DNA from: CAJMNU01 sp905214855
Lineage (GTDB): Bacteria > Bacillota > Clostridia > Lachnospirales > Lachnospiraceae
DNA: 64,000 nucleotides
NCBI GenBank assembly: GCA_937890595.1
Contig: CALADM010000023.1
Coordinates: 8,909 to 72,908 of the forward strand
Reading direction: 5' to 3'
Part shown: positions 53,368-61,380 of the stretch, piece by piece
Layout of the letters: every line of letters starts with the position of its first letter
Numbering within the stretch: the stretch's first letter is position 1
The notes under the pieces: generated by a model
What the model saw: only the letters and a program-made list of their open reading frames with translations
Databases searched by the model: none
Told to the model about the DNA's origin: nothing
Translations under genes and position numbers: made by a program

Positions 53368-55002
53368 ATGTACGATGATATTTGGGATCACGAGCATGAA
53401 GACGGCTCTATAGATAGAGAAAAAGAACAAGAAGACAGAGATTATGAGGCAGAAGAGACAGAAAACCATTCCACAGAAAACAGAATGGAGCAGCAGCATA
53501 TGGAAAATAAGAGTGAGGTGAACAGTTCTATGGAAAATATGGAGAATGAAAATAGAAACAGCAAACCAATGAATGATAATAGTCAAATGGATAATAGTCA
53601 AATGAATAACAGTCAAATGGATAGCAGCAATGCATATGATGATCCATTCCGTGAAACTCAGAATCAGTTTCACCATATAGATAGAAGCTATATTCCGGAA
53701 GAACCGGATCGTGGAAGAGGAAAAAGACCAAAGAAAAAAGGTTCTATGGCAGCAAAGATCGCAGGTATCACAGCAGGTGCGGTTTTATTTGGAAGTGTGG
53801 CAGGTGTCACCATGTTTGGTGTAAATCTGGCTACAGGAAAGCTGGCTAAAGTTCTTTATCCGACTGTACAGCAAAGTGAAACCGTTGCAGATGCAGGTGA
53901 TGGCACAGCAACAGGCAATGGTGCTGCAACCGTGATATCTACTGCGGCAAATCTGGATGTTTCTGCTATTGTAAAAGAAGCAATGCCATCTGTTGTGGCG
54001 ATCACAAACACACAGATCTTCCAGAGCAACAATTTCTTCTTTGGACCGAGTCAGTATGAGGGACAGTCAAGTGGTTCTGGTATCATTATCGGTCAAAATG
54101 ATACAGAGCTTTTGATTGTGACCAATAACCATGTAGTAGAGTCTTCCACAGCGCTGAAAGTAACTTTTATTGATAATAACAGTGTGGACGCAGCGATCAA
54201 AGGAACAGACTCGGAGTCTGACCTTGCTGTAATTGCAATCCAGAAAAAAGACATCCCAGAAAGTACCCTGTCCCAGATCAAAATTGCGACAGTTGGTGAT
54301 TCAGATTCTCTGGAAGCTGGTCAGGGTGTGATCGCTATTGGTAATGCTCTTGGATACGGACAGTCAACTACAGTTGGCTATATCAGTGCATTGAATCGTG
54401 AAGTGCAGACACAGGATACATCCACAGGAGAAATCATCACAAGAAATATGATTCAGGTAGATGCAGCAATCAATCCTGGAAACAGTGGTGGTGCTCTCTT
54501 GAACATGAAAGGTGAAGTAATCGGTATTAATGCTGCAAAATATGCATCTACAGAGGTCGAAGGTGTTGGATATGCAATCCCTATCACATATGCAGAAGAT
54601 ATCATCGGAGATTTGATGAACCGTCAGACAAGGATTGAAGTGGCGGCAGAGGAACAGGGATATCTTGGTATTCAGGGACAGAATATCACACAGGAAATGT
54701 CACAGGCATTCGTAATGCCAAGAGGTGTGTATGTATATAAGATCTTGGAAGGCGGAGCAGCAGCAAACTCTGATCTGAAAGAAAAAGACATTATCACAAA
54801 GATCGATGGATCTTCTGTCAAAAATATGTCAGATCTTCAGGAAATGCTGACGTATTTCAAAGGTGGAACAACGGTGAAACTGACAGTACAGTCTCTTGTG
54901 GATGGAGAGTATCAGGAAAGAGAAGTGAATGTTACCTTAGGATATCGTGCAGATGCTGAAAAATTACAGCAGCAGAATACAGAAGAGAGCAGCGCTCAAT
55001 AA
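53368..55002 (+). CDS. HtrA/DegP-family membrane-anchored serine protease
   Basis: 544 residues. An acidic cytosolic region of about 120 residues precedes one membrane helix (about 125-150). The external trypsin-like domain has the full triad: His near 254 (NNHVVES), Asp near 285 (SDLAVI) and Ser near 373 (GNSGGAL). One PDZ domain follows (about 430-525). It degrades or refolds damaged exported proteins. AAGGAG precedes ATG 53368; the frame runs back to 53230 but would cross the promoter. Confidence 0.95.
   Translation: MYDDIWDHEHEDGSIDREKEQEDRDYEAEETENHSTENRMEQQHMENKSEVNSSMENMENENRNSKPMNDNSQMDNSQMNNSQMDSSNAYDDPFRETQNQFHHIDRSYIPEEPDRGRGKRPKKKGSMAAKIAGITAGAVLFGSVAGVTMFGVNLATGKLAKVLYPTVQQSETVADAGDGTATGNGAATVISTAANLDVSAIVKEAMPSVVAITNTQIFQSNNFFFGPSQYEGQSSGSGIIIGQNDTELLIVTNNHVVESSTALKVTFIDNNSVDAAIKGTDSESDLAVIAIQKKDIPESTLSQIKIATVGDSDSLEAGQGVIAIGNALGYGQSTTVGYISALNREVQTQDTSTGEIITRNMIQVDAAINPGNSGGALLNMKGEVIGINAAKYASTEVEGVGYAIPITYAEDIIGDLMNRQTRIEVAAEEQGYLGIQGQNITQEMSQAFVMPRGVYVYKILEGGAAANSDLKEKDIITKIDGSSVKNMSDLQEMLTYFKGGTTVKLTVQSLVDGEYQEREVNVTLGYRADAEKLQQQNTEESSAQ
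53575..53619 (+). repeat. Three 15-bp tandem repeats in htrA
   Basis: In-frame units of the form GATAATAGTCAAATG encode D/N-N-S-Q-M three times in the cytosolic head of HtrA. Copy number could vary without a frameshift. Confidence 0.8.
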
Positions 55003-55094
55003 AGAATGGTTCAGCATGGACAGCAGATAGAGGATAACAGGAAACAAGAAAGCAGATAGAATATAATAGCAAATAGAATTATGCGAACAGGATG

Positions 55095-55140
55095 ATATGG
55101 GCAGAGGTCAAATGGCAGCTGCCCATATTCGTGTATTTTT
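55095..55140 (+). terminator. Probable terminator of htrA
   Basis: ATATGGGCAG (55095-55104) pairs with CTGCCCATAT (55119-55128); the T-run follows only after TCGTGTA, so it is weaker than the others. Confidence 0.6.
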
Positions 55141-55203
55141 CTATAGGGGCAGGAAAGAAACATTTTCTGTGTGATTTTAGAGTATTTGTCATAAAAAACG
55201 GCT

Positions 55204-55232
55204 TGTAACAGTAATAAAATAAGTATATAATA
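55204..55232 (+). promoter_or_regulatory. Promoter of the ClpX-like gene
   Basis: TTGTAA at 55204-55209, a 17-nt spacer and TATAAT at 55227-55232, about 75 nt before the GTG start. Confidence 0.75.
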
Positions 55233-55305
55233 CAAAGAATAGTCAGCTAATTCATGTTGAAGTTACCCTAAATACCATATGCTACAGTAGAAAAAGGAGA
55301 AAAAC

Positions 55306-56751
55306 GTGGAAGATAAGGATAAAACGACAATAAATCAAGATGAGATAAAAGATATAGATCAGAAAGCAGATAAGGAAGAAAAAAAAGAGGAAAAAAGAGA
55401 CGAATATGAAAAGGTCTGCTATATGTGCCGTCGTCCGGAAAGCATTGCAGGACCAATGATATCCATGCCGGGAAATATGGATATTTGTCATGATTGTATG
55501 CAGAAGGCATTTGACTCCATCATGGGAGGAAAATTCCCGATGGACAATGTAGATCTGAGCAAGCTGGATCTGGGAAAGATGGATGGTATACCACCGATCA
55601 TGATGGGATTCCCTCCAATGGGAGCTATTTCTCCATCGCAGCAGGTGAAAAAGAAGAAAGAGAAAAAGAAAGACAATGTACCAGAGTTTGAGCTGAAAGA
55701 TATTCCATCCCCACATCAGATCAAAGCACAGTTGGATGAGTATGTAGTGGGACAGGAACAGGCGAAAAAGGTGATCTCTGTTGCGGTCTATAACCATTAT
55801 AAACGTATTTTTGTGCAGGAACGTGGTGATCAGGATGTGGTGATTGAAAAATCTAATATTCTGATGATCGGACCGACCGGAAGCGGAAAGACATATATGG
55901 TCAAAACACTGGCAAAACTGTTGGATGTGCCGCTTGCGATAGCAGATGCGACATCTTTGACAGAAGCGGGATATATCGGTGATGATATTGAGAGTGTTGT
56001 GTCTAAGCTTCTGGCAGCAGCAGGCAACGATGTAGAGAAGGCAGAACATGGCATTATCTTTATTGATGAGATTGATAAAATCGCAAAAAAGAAAAATATG
56101 AATACTCGTGATGTCAGCGGAGAAGCGGTGCAGCAGGAACTTTTGAAATTGTTAGAGGGAAGCAAGGTAGATGTTCCGGTAGGAGGTGGTCAGAAGAATG
56201 CGATGACACCAGTGACCACCATTAATACAGATAATATCCTTTTCATCTGCGGTGGAGCATTTCCGGATCTGGATGAGATTATCAAGGAACGTCTGAACCA
56301 GCAGTCTTCTATGGGATTTGGATCTGATCTGAAAGATAAATATGACAATGATCCAGCGCTTCTTTCCCATGTATCAAATGAAGATCTGCGTAAATTTGGC
56401 ATGATTCCAGAGTTTTTGGGACGTTTGCCAGTGCTCGTCACATTGCAGGGACTGACCAAGGAGTTCCTTGTGAAGATTTTAAAAGAACCTAAGAATGCAA
56501 TTATCCGCCAGTATGAAAAACTTCTGGACTTGGATGAAGTAAAATTGATGTTTGAAGAGGAAGCCCTGGAACGCATCGCAGAAGAGGCGTTGAAGAAAGA
56601 CACAGGAGCAAGAGCACTGCGTGCGATCTTAGAGGAGTATATGCTGGATATCATGTATGAGATACCTAAAGATCCTAATATAGGAAGTGTTACGATCACA
56701 AAAGCATATCTGGATAAAAAGGGCGGACCACTCATTGAGATGCGCCAATAA
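55306..56751 (+). CDS. ClpX-like AAA+ unfoldase
   Basis: 481 residues. An N-terminal Cys4 zinc motif (CYMC, CHDC, about residues 38-66) is followed by an unusual Met/Pro/Gly-rich linker and a lysine stretch (about 75-122). The AAA+ core has Walker A GPTGSGKT (about 189-196), pore loop GYIGDD, Walker B IIFIDEID, an MGFG segment where ClpX binds ClpP, and sensor 2 GARALR. About 60 residues longer than a typical ClpX and not next to clpP or tig, so it is probably a second ClpX paralogue. The GTG start follows AAGGAG. It converges on the S8 gene with a 7-nt gap. Confidence 0.88.
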   Translation: MEDKDKTTINQDEIKDIDQKADKEEKKEEKRDEYEKVCYMCRRPESIAGPMISMPGNMDICHDCMQKAFDSIMGGKFPMDNVDLSKLDLGKMDGIPPIMMGFPPMGAISPSQQVKKKKEKKKDNVPEFELKDIPSPHQIKAQLDEYVVGQEQAKKVISVAVYNHYKRIFVQERGDQDVVIEKSNILMIGPTGSGKTYMVKTLAKLLDVPLAIADATSLTEAGYIGDDIESVVSKLLAAAGNDVEKAEHGIIFIDEIDKIAKKKNMNTRDVSGEAVQQELLKLLEGSKVDVPVGGGQKNAMTPVTTINTDNILFICGGAFPDLDEIIKERLNQQSSMGFGSDLKDKYDNDPALLSHVSNEDLRKFGMIPEFLGRLPVLVTLQGLTKEFLVKILKEPKNAIIRQYEKLLDLDEVKLMFEEEALERIAEEALKKDTGARALRAILEEYMLDIMYEIPKDPNIGSVTITKAYLDKKGGPLIEMRQ

Positions 56752-56758
56752 TTATTAA

Positions 56759-58468
56759 TTATACTAAAAGAGACTGGTATAGATCCAGTGTGCCATATCC
56801 AACCTCACGGTTGGGGTATGAGTACACTGGATTTCTTTTTGCCCCTCGGATCAGAATGGATTTTGCAATAATAGAGTTCATAGAAGGACTATTGCGGCGG
56901 ATCAATCCCCATTCTAAAAGGTTGGCACAAGCACCAGCAGTGTGTGCAGCGGCAACACAAGAACCGGTGCGGCGTGAAAAACGCAGGTCTGTATTTATAG
57001 AAGGAACAGGACCAAAAACATCTACTCCGGGAGCAGCGAGATCGGGTTTGATCCGTCCGCTTCTTGTATAACCACGGCTGGAATGAATATAGAGACTGTT
57101 ATTGACATGATTGTAGGTGGAAGAGGTGATCAGGGAAGCCGTATTTCCGGGTTCTGTGATTGTTACATCCGGATCAGGGCGCAGAAACCCTGTGTTTTCC
57201 TGAATAAATCCTGTGACAGGAAGCCACATGTGATACACGCCACTTAAAAATAAAGTGTTTTCTACCTGAATACGCCAGACTCCGGCAGAAGGATTATAAA
57301 AACGCATTAAAACCATGACGTTTCCTGTGCCGGATTCTGTTTCATGGTAGGAGAGATAGATAATAGTCGGGTCGAGGCGGAATGTAAGGCGTTGTTCTTC
57401 ACGACTATAAGAAAAGATGTTTTGGAGTGATTCTCCGGATGGAGTGGTGAAACGTATGGAATAGCGTTCAGGGAGATTAGACCAAAGTTCTAAGGTAAAG
57501 CCACTCTCACGTTCTCCAACACGCAGATTGACGGTTTCAGATGGAGAGGATTGATCTAGTTTTCCCATATAGTGATGCGCTCTTCCGGTTTCGTTTCCTG
57601 CTGCTGAGACAACAATACAGCCGATCTGTTTGGAGATCTCTTCCAAAACTCTGCAAAAGGGGGATGTGCCATCATGACTTCCACTGGAAGTACCAGTAGT
57701 AATACATAGGACAAGAGGAAGATTTTCTTGACGGGCAAGTGTTGTCAGATAAATGGCAGCAGCAATCAGGTCATTTTCTTGATAGGCAGGAGTGTTTTCT
57801 GGAACACGGAAAAAACGGCGCAGATATTGTTTTGCCTGTTTGAGTTTGACCATGGCAATAAAGACATTGGGGGCAGCACCTGTAAAGGGAATGTCAGGCA
57901 ATTGCCGTCCACCTGCGACCGCTGCTGCAAATGTTCCATGCCCTGTTTCGTCTTTGGTTGGAAGATCTGGGATTTCACCGCGTAGTGCAGCCTGAATGCT
58001 ATCATGAGAGTATTCCGTTCCATAGGGGAAAAGACTGGGAGAGGAAAAATCACTTTGTGTGTCAGGAGAGATTGTCTGATCCCAGATACGAAGGATCCGT
58101 GTGTTTTGGTCTTCTCCCAGAAAAACAGGATTTTTCCAGTCTATTCCAGAATCCATGAAACCGATCAAAACCCCCTTACCCGTCAGATTAAGGAGTGGAT
58201 TATTCTGATTTTGTGTGATTCCAGAAGATTCCATACTGGTTATATCAAGTGGAGCATAGAGTTTGGGGATGGAAAAGTATGAGAATGCCTGTTCGGGTGA
58301 AAGCTCTCCATTTGCGATTTTTTCATAATAAAAGAAGTATTCAGATGTAGGAAAAAGAAGACAGTTATCTGGGTACATTTGTTCAATACGCTGGCGCAGT
58401 CCTGTATAATAAATAATAAAATCTGCATAATTTTCAGAAGGAATAACCATAGAACAAAGCTCTGACAT
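56759..58468 (-). CDS. S8 (subtilisin/Csp-like) protein with Cys in place of the catalytic Ser
   Basis: 569 residues, no signal peptide. Asp106 (FMDSGIDW) and His177 (TGHGTF) are in place. The usual GTSxA nucleophile motif reads TGSCVAAAHTAGA: by alignment the nucleophile position is Cys504 (TGT codon, 56957-56959). An about 200-residue jelly-roll insertion separates His from the nucleophile, as in clostridial Csp proteins of spore germination. It may be a pseudoprotease like CspC, or a Cys-variant enzyme. The first ATG is three bases after a terminator-like hairpin and lacks a ribosome site; ATG at 58450 is an alternative. Confidence 0.85.
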   Translation of the reverse strand: MSELCSMVIPSENYADFIIYYTGLRQRIEQMYPDNCLLFPTSEYFFYYEKIANGELSPEQAFSYFSIPKLYAPLDITSMESSGITQNQNNPLLNLTGKGVLIGFMDSGIDWKNPVFLGEDQNTRILRIWDQTISPDTQSDFSSPSLFPYGTEYSHDSIQAALRGEIPDLPTKDETGHGTFAAAVAGGRQLPDIPFTGAAPNVFIAMVKLKQAKQYLRRFFRVPENTPAYQENDLIAAAIYLTTLARQENLPLVLCITTGTSSGSHDGTSPFCRVLEEISKQIGCIVVSAAGNETGRAHHYMGKLDQSSPSETVNLRVGERESGFTLELWSNLPERYSIRFTTPSGESLQNIFSYSREEQRLTFRLDPTIIYLSYHETESGTGNVMVLMRFYNPSAGVWRIQVENTLFLSGVYHMWLPVTGFIQENTGFLRPDPDVTITEPGNTASLITSSTYNHVNNSLYIHSSRGYTRSGRIKPDLAAPGVDVFGPVPSINTDLRFSRRTGSCVAAAHTAGACANLLEWGLIRRNSPSMNSIIAKSILIRGAKRNPVYSYPNREVGYGTLDLYQSLLV

Positions 58469-58471
58469 AAG

Positions 58472-58515
58472 AAAAAATCCCGCATATTTTTTTAAAAGAT
58501 ATGCAGGATTTTTTT
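58472..58515. terminator. Bidirectional terminator-like hairpin between lspA and the S8 gene
   Basis: AAAAAATCC and GCATAT (58472-58487) pair with ATATGC and GGATTTTTT (58499-58515) with one mismatch. On the minus strand it follows the lspA-like gene and its U-tract ends four bases before the S8 start codon. Confidence 0.88.
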
Positions 58516-58561
58516 AATTATGATACTAGGGTCAATAAATCCTTTTGACCCCAACGTCATA

Positions 58562-59095
58562 TTATAAGCGGGGATGTCTTTGGTGTAAACAGAACATCTT
58601 CTTTGAGGCAGAGGAATGTGATCTTTTAGGTGATTCCAAAAGCCAAGACAGAAGTTCTGATAGGGCAAAAAGAAAAGCTCCCAAAAAAATGAAGACATCG
58701 CCTAAGTTTAATACAAGTTTTTTCAGATGTTTCCACTGGATAGAAAAATAATCTACTACATGTCCACGTACGATCCGGTCATAGAGATTGCTGGCTCCTC
58801 CTGCCAAAATCAGGCAGAGAGAGGCTTTATGAAGAAAATAGCCCTTTCGAACACTCAAAAATCCCAGAATTCCGCCAAAAGCAGAGAGACCGGCAAGTGG
58901 AACAGCACGGATCAGATCAGGATACTCTTTTAAGAATCCAAAAGAAAAGCCGGAATTATGGTTTCTGTAAAGAAGGATCTTTCCTTTGCTGCCATGAAGT
59001 TCTCTGGGAAATACGCCCTCTTTATCTTTCTCAATGGCTTGTTTGAGAAACTGATCTGCTGTGGCAAACGCACCGATGATCGCAGGATATATCAT
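58562..59095 (-). CDS. lspA: Lipoprotein signal peptidase-like protein (LspA family)
   Basis: 177 residues with four membrane segments. The aspartyl-protease residues are present: NLYDRIVRGHVVDYF and NLGDVFIFLGA (about residues 104-145), the LspA motifs. It would cleave prolipoproteins such as the product of the gene at 10014. The N-terminus is slightly divergent and the C-terminus has a basic tail, so it may be a second LspA. AGGCGG precedes the ATG. It lies 45 nt after thiT and is likely cotranscribed under the TPP riboswitch. Confidence 0.82.
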   Translation of the reverse strand: MIYPAIIGAFATADQFLKQAIEKDKEGVFPRELHGSKGKILLYRNHNSGFSFGFLKEYPDLIRAVPLAGLSAFGGILGFLSVRKGYFLHKASLCLILAGGASNLYDRIVRGHVVDYFSIQWKHLKKLVLNLGDVFIFLGAFLFALSELLSWLLESPKRSHSSASKKMFCLHQRHPRL

Positions 59096-59139
59096 AAAAA
59101 CACCGCCTTTTTTTCTTCATCTTACAATACATATCCAGA

Positions 59140-59820
59140 TTATGCAATGGCATTTTTCTTGAGTTGGATAAGAGCTTTTTGTACAGGAGGAAGCATTATA
59201 ACGATGATGGTCAGAATTCCTTCTGCTAAAATATAGGAATAATTATACACGATCGGATACAGGGAAGTGAGGCTCTGGGGGAAGTTTTCCGGCATGTAGT
59301 CCATCCAGTACAGATAGCCTCCAAGGGAATGAAAAGCTCCACGCATTAGGATACCCAAAATGTAGCCTTTTAAAAGTCCATTTTTGGATTTTGAAAAGAA
59401 ACCTGCAAGGCCAAGCGCTGCAAATGCAAAAATATAGTCACAGCATACTTGGAAGAAGTTTAAAACAAATGGTTCTTGGAGAAACTGTAAAATGCCATAT
59501 GCCAATCCGGTCAGGATACCTGTTTTAGGTCCAAACCAGTAACCGATCAGACAGATAAAAAACATGCTGAACAATGTGACAGAACCACCAAATGGCAGAT
59601 GGAACAGCTTTATATAAGAAGTGAGGAATGCAAGTGCCATGGCAGCGGCACACCAGGCAAGCTGTTTTGCCGGCATATGTTTTTGTTCTTGGGAAGAATG
59701 GGAATGTAAGAGACCAGCTCCCAGAATAAAAAGAAGAAAGGCGAGGATACTCACAGTGTATCCAGCGGTAGTCAGACCGCCATCTGTGTTGACAAGAATG
59801 TTGTGAATGGTTGTAAGCAT
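59140..59820 (-). CDS. thiT: Energy-coupling factor thiamine transporter S component (ThiT)
   Basis: 226 residues with about six membrane helices. The segment FGGSVTLFSMFFICLIGYWFG and the LQFLQEPF region with nearby Trp/Tyr residues match the thiamine pocket of ThiT. The N-terminus carries an extra helix. It works with a shared ECF ATPase module encoded elsewhere. Start 59820 has AGGAGG seven bases upstream; the frame runs back into the riboswitch. Control is through the TPP riboswitch listed below. Confidence 0.93.
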   Translation of the reverse strand: MLTTIHNILVNTDGGLTTAGYTVSILAFLLFILGAGLLHSHSSQEQKHMPAKQLAWCAAAMALAFLTSYIKLFHLPFGGSVTLFSMFFICLIGYWFGPKTGILTGLAYGILQFLQEPFVLNFFQVCCDYIFAFAALGLAGFFSKSKNGLLKGYILGILMRGAFHSLGGYLYWMDYMPENFPQSLTSLYPIVYNYSYILAEGILTIIVIMLPPVQKALIQLKKNAIA

Positions 59821-59827
59821 AAAAAAG

Positions 59828-59855
59828 CCTCCTATTGTAAAATGTACACAGGAGG
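59828..59855 (-). promoter_or_regulatory. thiT ribosome site with upstream complementary sequence
   Basis: On the minus strand the ribosome site AGGAGG (59833-59828) can pair with CCTCCT (59855-59850) located 16 nt upstream. This is a plausible sequestering hairpin for translational control by the riboswitch. Confidence 0.65.
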
Positions 59856-59885
59856 GGAAAACAAATGCATATGTGATTCTCATAT

Positions 59886-59992
59886 GTGCTTCCTTACGCC
59901 GGTATTATCCGGTTCAAGTAGTAAGGGTTCGGGCTGATGCCCGTCTCAGCGAAAATCCAAAAGGATTCTGGTTGCTCCCCCAGCGTGTCACC
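59886..59992 (-). ncRNA. TPP riboswitch (thi box)
   Basis: The conserved elements occur in order on the minus strand: CTGGGGGAGC, GCTGAGA, ACCCTTA, TTGAACCGGATAAT, ACCGGCGTAAGGAAGC. Together they form the P1-P5 thi-box core. It sits 70 nt before thiT and directly after a consensus promoter. Confidence 0.97.
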
Positions 59993-59995
59993 TAA

Positions 59996-60024
59996 AGTAT
60001 AGTGATGGGATGAAAAAATGTCAA
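59996..60024 (-). promoter_or_regulatory. Promoter of the thiT-lspA transcript
   Basis: On the minus strand a perfect TTGACA (60024-60019), a 17-nt spacer and TATACT (60001-59996), just before the riboswitch. Confidence 0.88.
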
Positions 60025-60081
60025 GAAGGAATGGGGAATGTTACAAAAAATAAATCTTTAAAAAAATAAATAAATTTGCTC

Positions 60082-60110
60082 TTGACAGCCTAAAATGGAA
60101 TGCTTATAAT
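60082..60110 (+). promoter_or_regulatory. Consensus promoter of the str operon
   Basis: Perfect TTGACA (60082-60087), a 17-nt spacer and perfect TATAAT (60105-60110), with an AT-rich upstream element. It is the strongest promoter in the window. Confidence 0.95.
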
Positions 60111-60198
60111 ATGATAGCGTGCATACAGGTTATTATGCCTGTGTGCAAGATAAGCTGACATACAGCAACCACAGACAATATCACAGGAGGTGAAACCC

Positions 60199-60618
60199 AT
60201 GCCAACATTTAATCAGTTAGTTAGAAAGGGTAGACAGACATCTGAGAAAAAAGCAACAGCTCCGGCTCTGTTAAGAGGATACAACTCTTTACAGAAGAAA
60301 GGAACAAGCACAAGCTCTCCACAGAAGAGAGGTGTTTGTACAGCTGTTAAGACAGCTACCCCAAAGAAGCCTAACTCAGCTCTTAGAAAGATCGCCAGAG
60401 TACGTCTTTCCAACGGCATCGAAGTTACTAGCTACATTCCAGGAGAAGGACACAACCTTCAGGAGCATAGCGTAGTTTTAATCCGTGGAGGAAGAGTAAA
60501 AGACCTGCCAGGTACTAGATATCATATCATCAGAGGTACACTGGATACAGCAGGTGTTGCGAACAGAAAACAGGCTCGTTCCAAATACGGCGCTAAGAGA
60601 CCAAAAGATAAGAAATAA
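60199..60618 (+). CDS. rpsL: 30S ribosomal protein S12
   Basis: 139 residues, complete. The decoding-centre loops KKPNSALRKIARVRL and YIPGEGHNLQEHSVVLIRGG are intact, including the PNSA lysine loop where streptomycin resistance arises; the Lys of KKPNSAL is wild type. AGGAGG precedes ATG 60199; a GTG at 60190 overlaps that site. First gene of the rpsL-rpsG-fusA-tuf order. Confidence 0.99.
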   Translation: MPTFNQLVRKGRQTSEKKATAPALLRGYNSLQKKGTSTSSPQKRGVCTAVKTATPKKPNSALRKIARVRLSNGIEVTSYIPGEGHNLQEHSVVLIRGGRVKDLPGTRYHIIRGTLDTAGVANRKQARSKYGAKRPKDKK

Positions 60619-60818
60619 TTCTCACATGCTTAAATGATTGTTGGAGTGCCGGATGATGATATTGAACCTGTCGGTTGCAGGAGATAAATAGAATCTTTCG
60701 GGCACGAACGCAAATGTAAGGAATGTTGTGAGTACCGATGAATTAATGAAAACTGCGGCAATCTGCTGGTGCGGATTCGCAAGAGCAGATTCACAGTCAT
60801 ATTAAGGAGGGAAGTAAC
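60619..60818 (+). other. Structured rpsL-rpsG spacer
   Basis: 200 nt without a gene. AATCTGCT (60760-60767) pairs with AGCAGATT (60784-60791), closing an inner GCG/CGC hairpin, and GTGCC/GGCAC pairing is possible in the 5' half (near 60646-60705). There is no U-tract. By analogy with E. coli it may be an S7 autoregulatory site; that is inference. Confidence 0.5.
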
Positions 60819-61289
60819 GTGCCACGTAAAGGACATACTCAGAAAAGAGACGTATTAGCAGATCCTTTATACAATAACAAGGTTGTTACAAAGCTGATTA
60901 ACAACATTATGTTAGATGGAAAAAAGGGTGTTGCTCAGAAGATCGTATACGGAGCATTTGATCGTGTTGCAGAGAAGACCGGCAAAGATGCTCTGGAAGT
61001 ATTTGAAGAAGCAATGAATAACATTATGCCTGTACTGGAAGTAAAGGCAAAACGTATCGGTGGTGCTACCTATCAGGTGCCGATCGAAGTAAAACCTGAG
61101 AGAAGACAGGCTCTGGCTCTGCGCTGGATCACTCTGTATTCCCGCAAGAGAGGCGAGAAGACTCAGGAAGAAAGACTTGCAAACGAGATTATGGATGCTG
61201 CCAATAATACAGGTGCTTCTGTAAAGAAAAGAGAAGACATGCACAAGATGGCAGAAGCAAACAAGGCATTTGCTCATTACAGATTCTAA
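60819..61289 (+). CDS. rpsG: 30S ribosomal protein S7
   Basis: 156 residues, full length. It begins PRKGHTQKRDVLADP and contains the KKGVAQKIVYGAF and RRQALALRWI segments that bind 16S rRNA. The start is GTG 60819 with AAGGAGG nine bases upstream. It is the primary assembly protein of the small-subunit head. Confidence 0.99.
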   Translation: MPRKGHTQKRDVLADPLYNNKVVTKLINNIMLDGKKGVAQKIVYGAFDRVAEKTGKDALEVFEEAMNNIMPVLEVKAKRIGGATYQVPIEVKPERRQALALRWITLYSRKRGEKTQEERLANEIMDAANNTGASVKKREDMHKMAEANKAFAHYRF

Positions 61290-61298
61290 TCAGATTTG

Positions 61299-61352
61299 TG
61301 GTGACCATAGCAACTGGGCGTGGCTGTTTGCCTGTCCGGTGCTGTAATACCA
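61299..61352 (+). other. Structured rpsG-fusA spacer
   Basis: Nested pairings (TGGT/ACCA, AGCA/TGCT and GGGC/GCCT) can fold this segment into a branched hairpin; there is no U-tract. It may tune expression between S7 and EF-G. Confidence 0.35.
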
Positions 61353-61380
61353 TGTTCGCGAATATAAGGAGGAAAATCCC

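Noticed and set aside
55282..56049. Minus-strand frame of 255 codons opposite the ClpX-like gene
   Set aside because: Biased antisense composition (Phe/Leu/His-rich), no ribosome site, and it overlaps a clear AAA+ gene.
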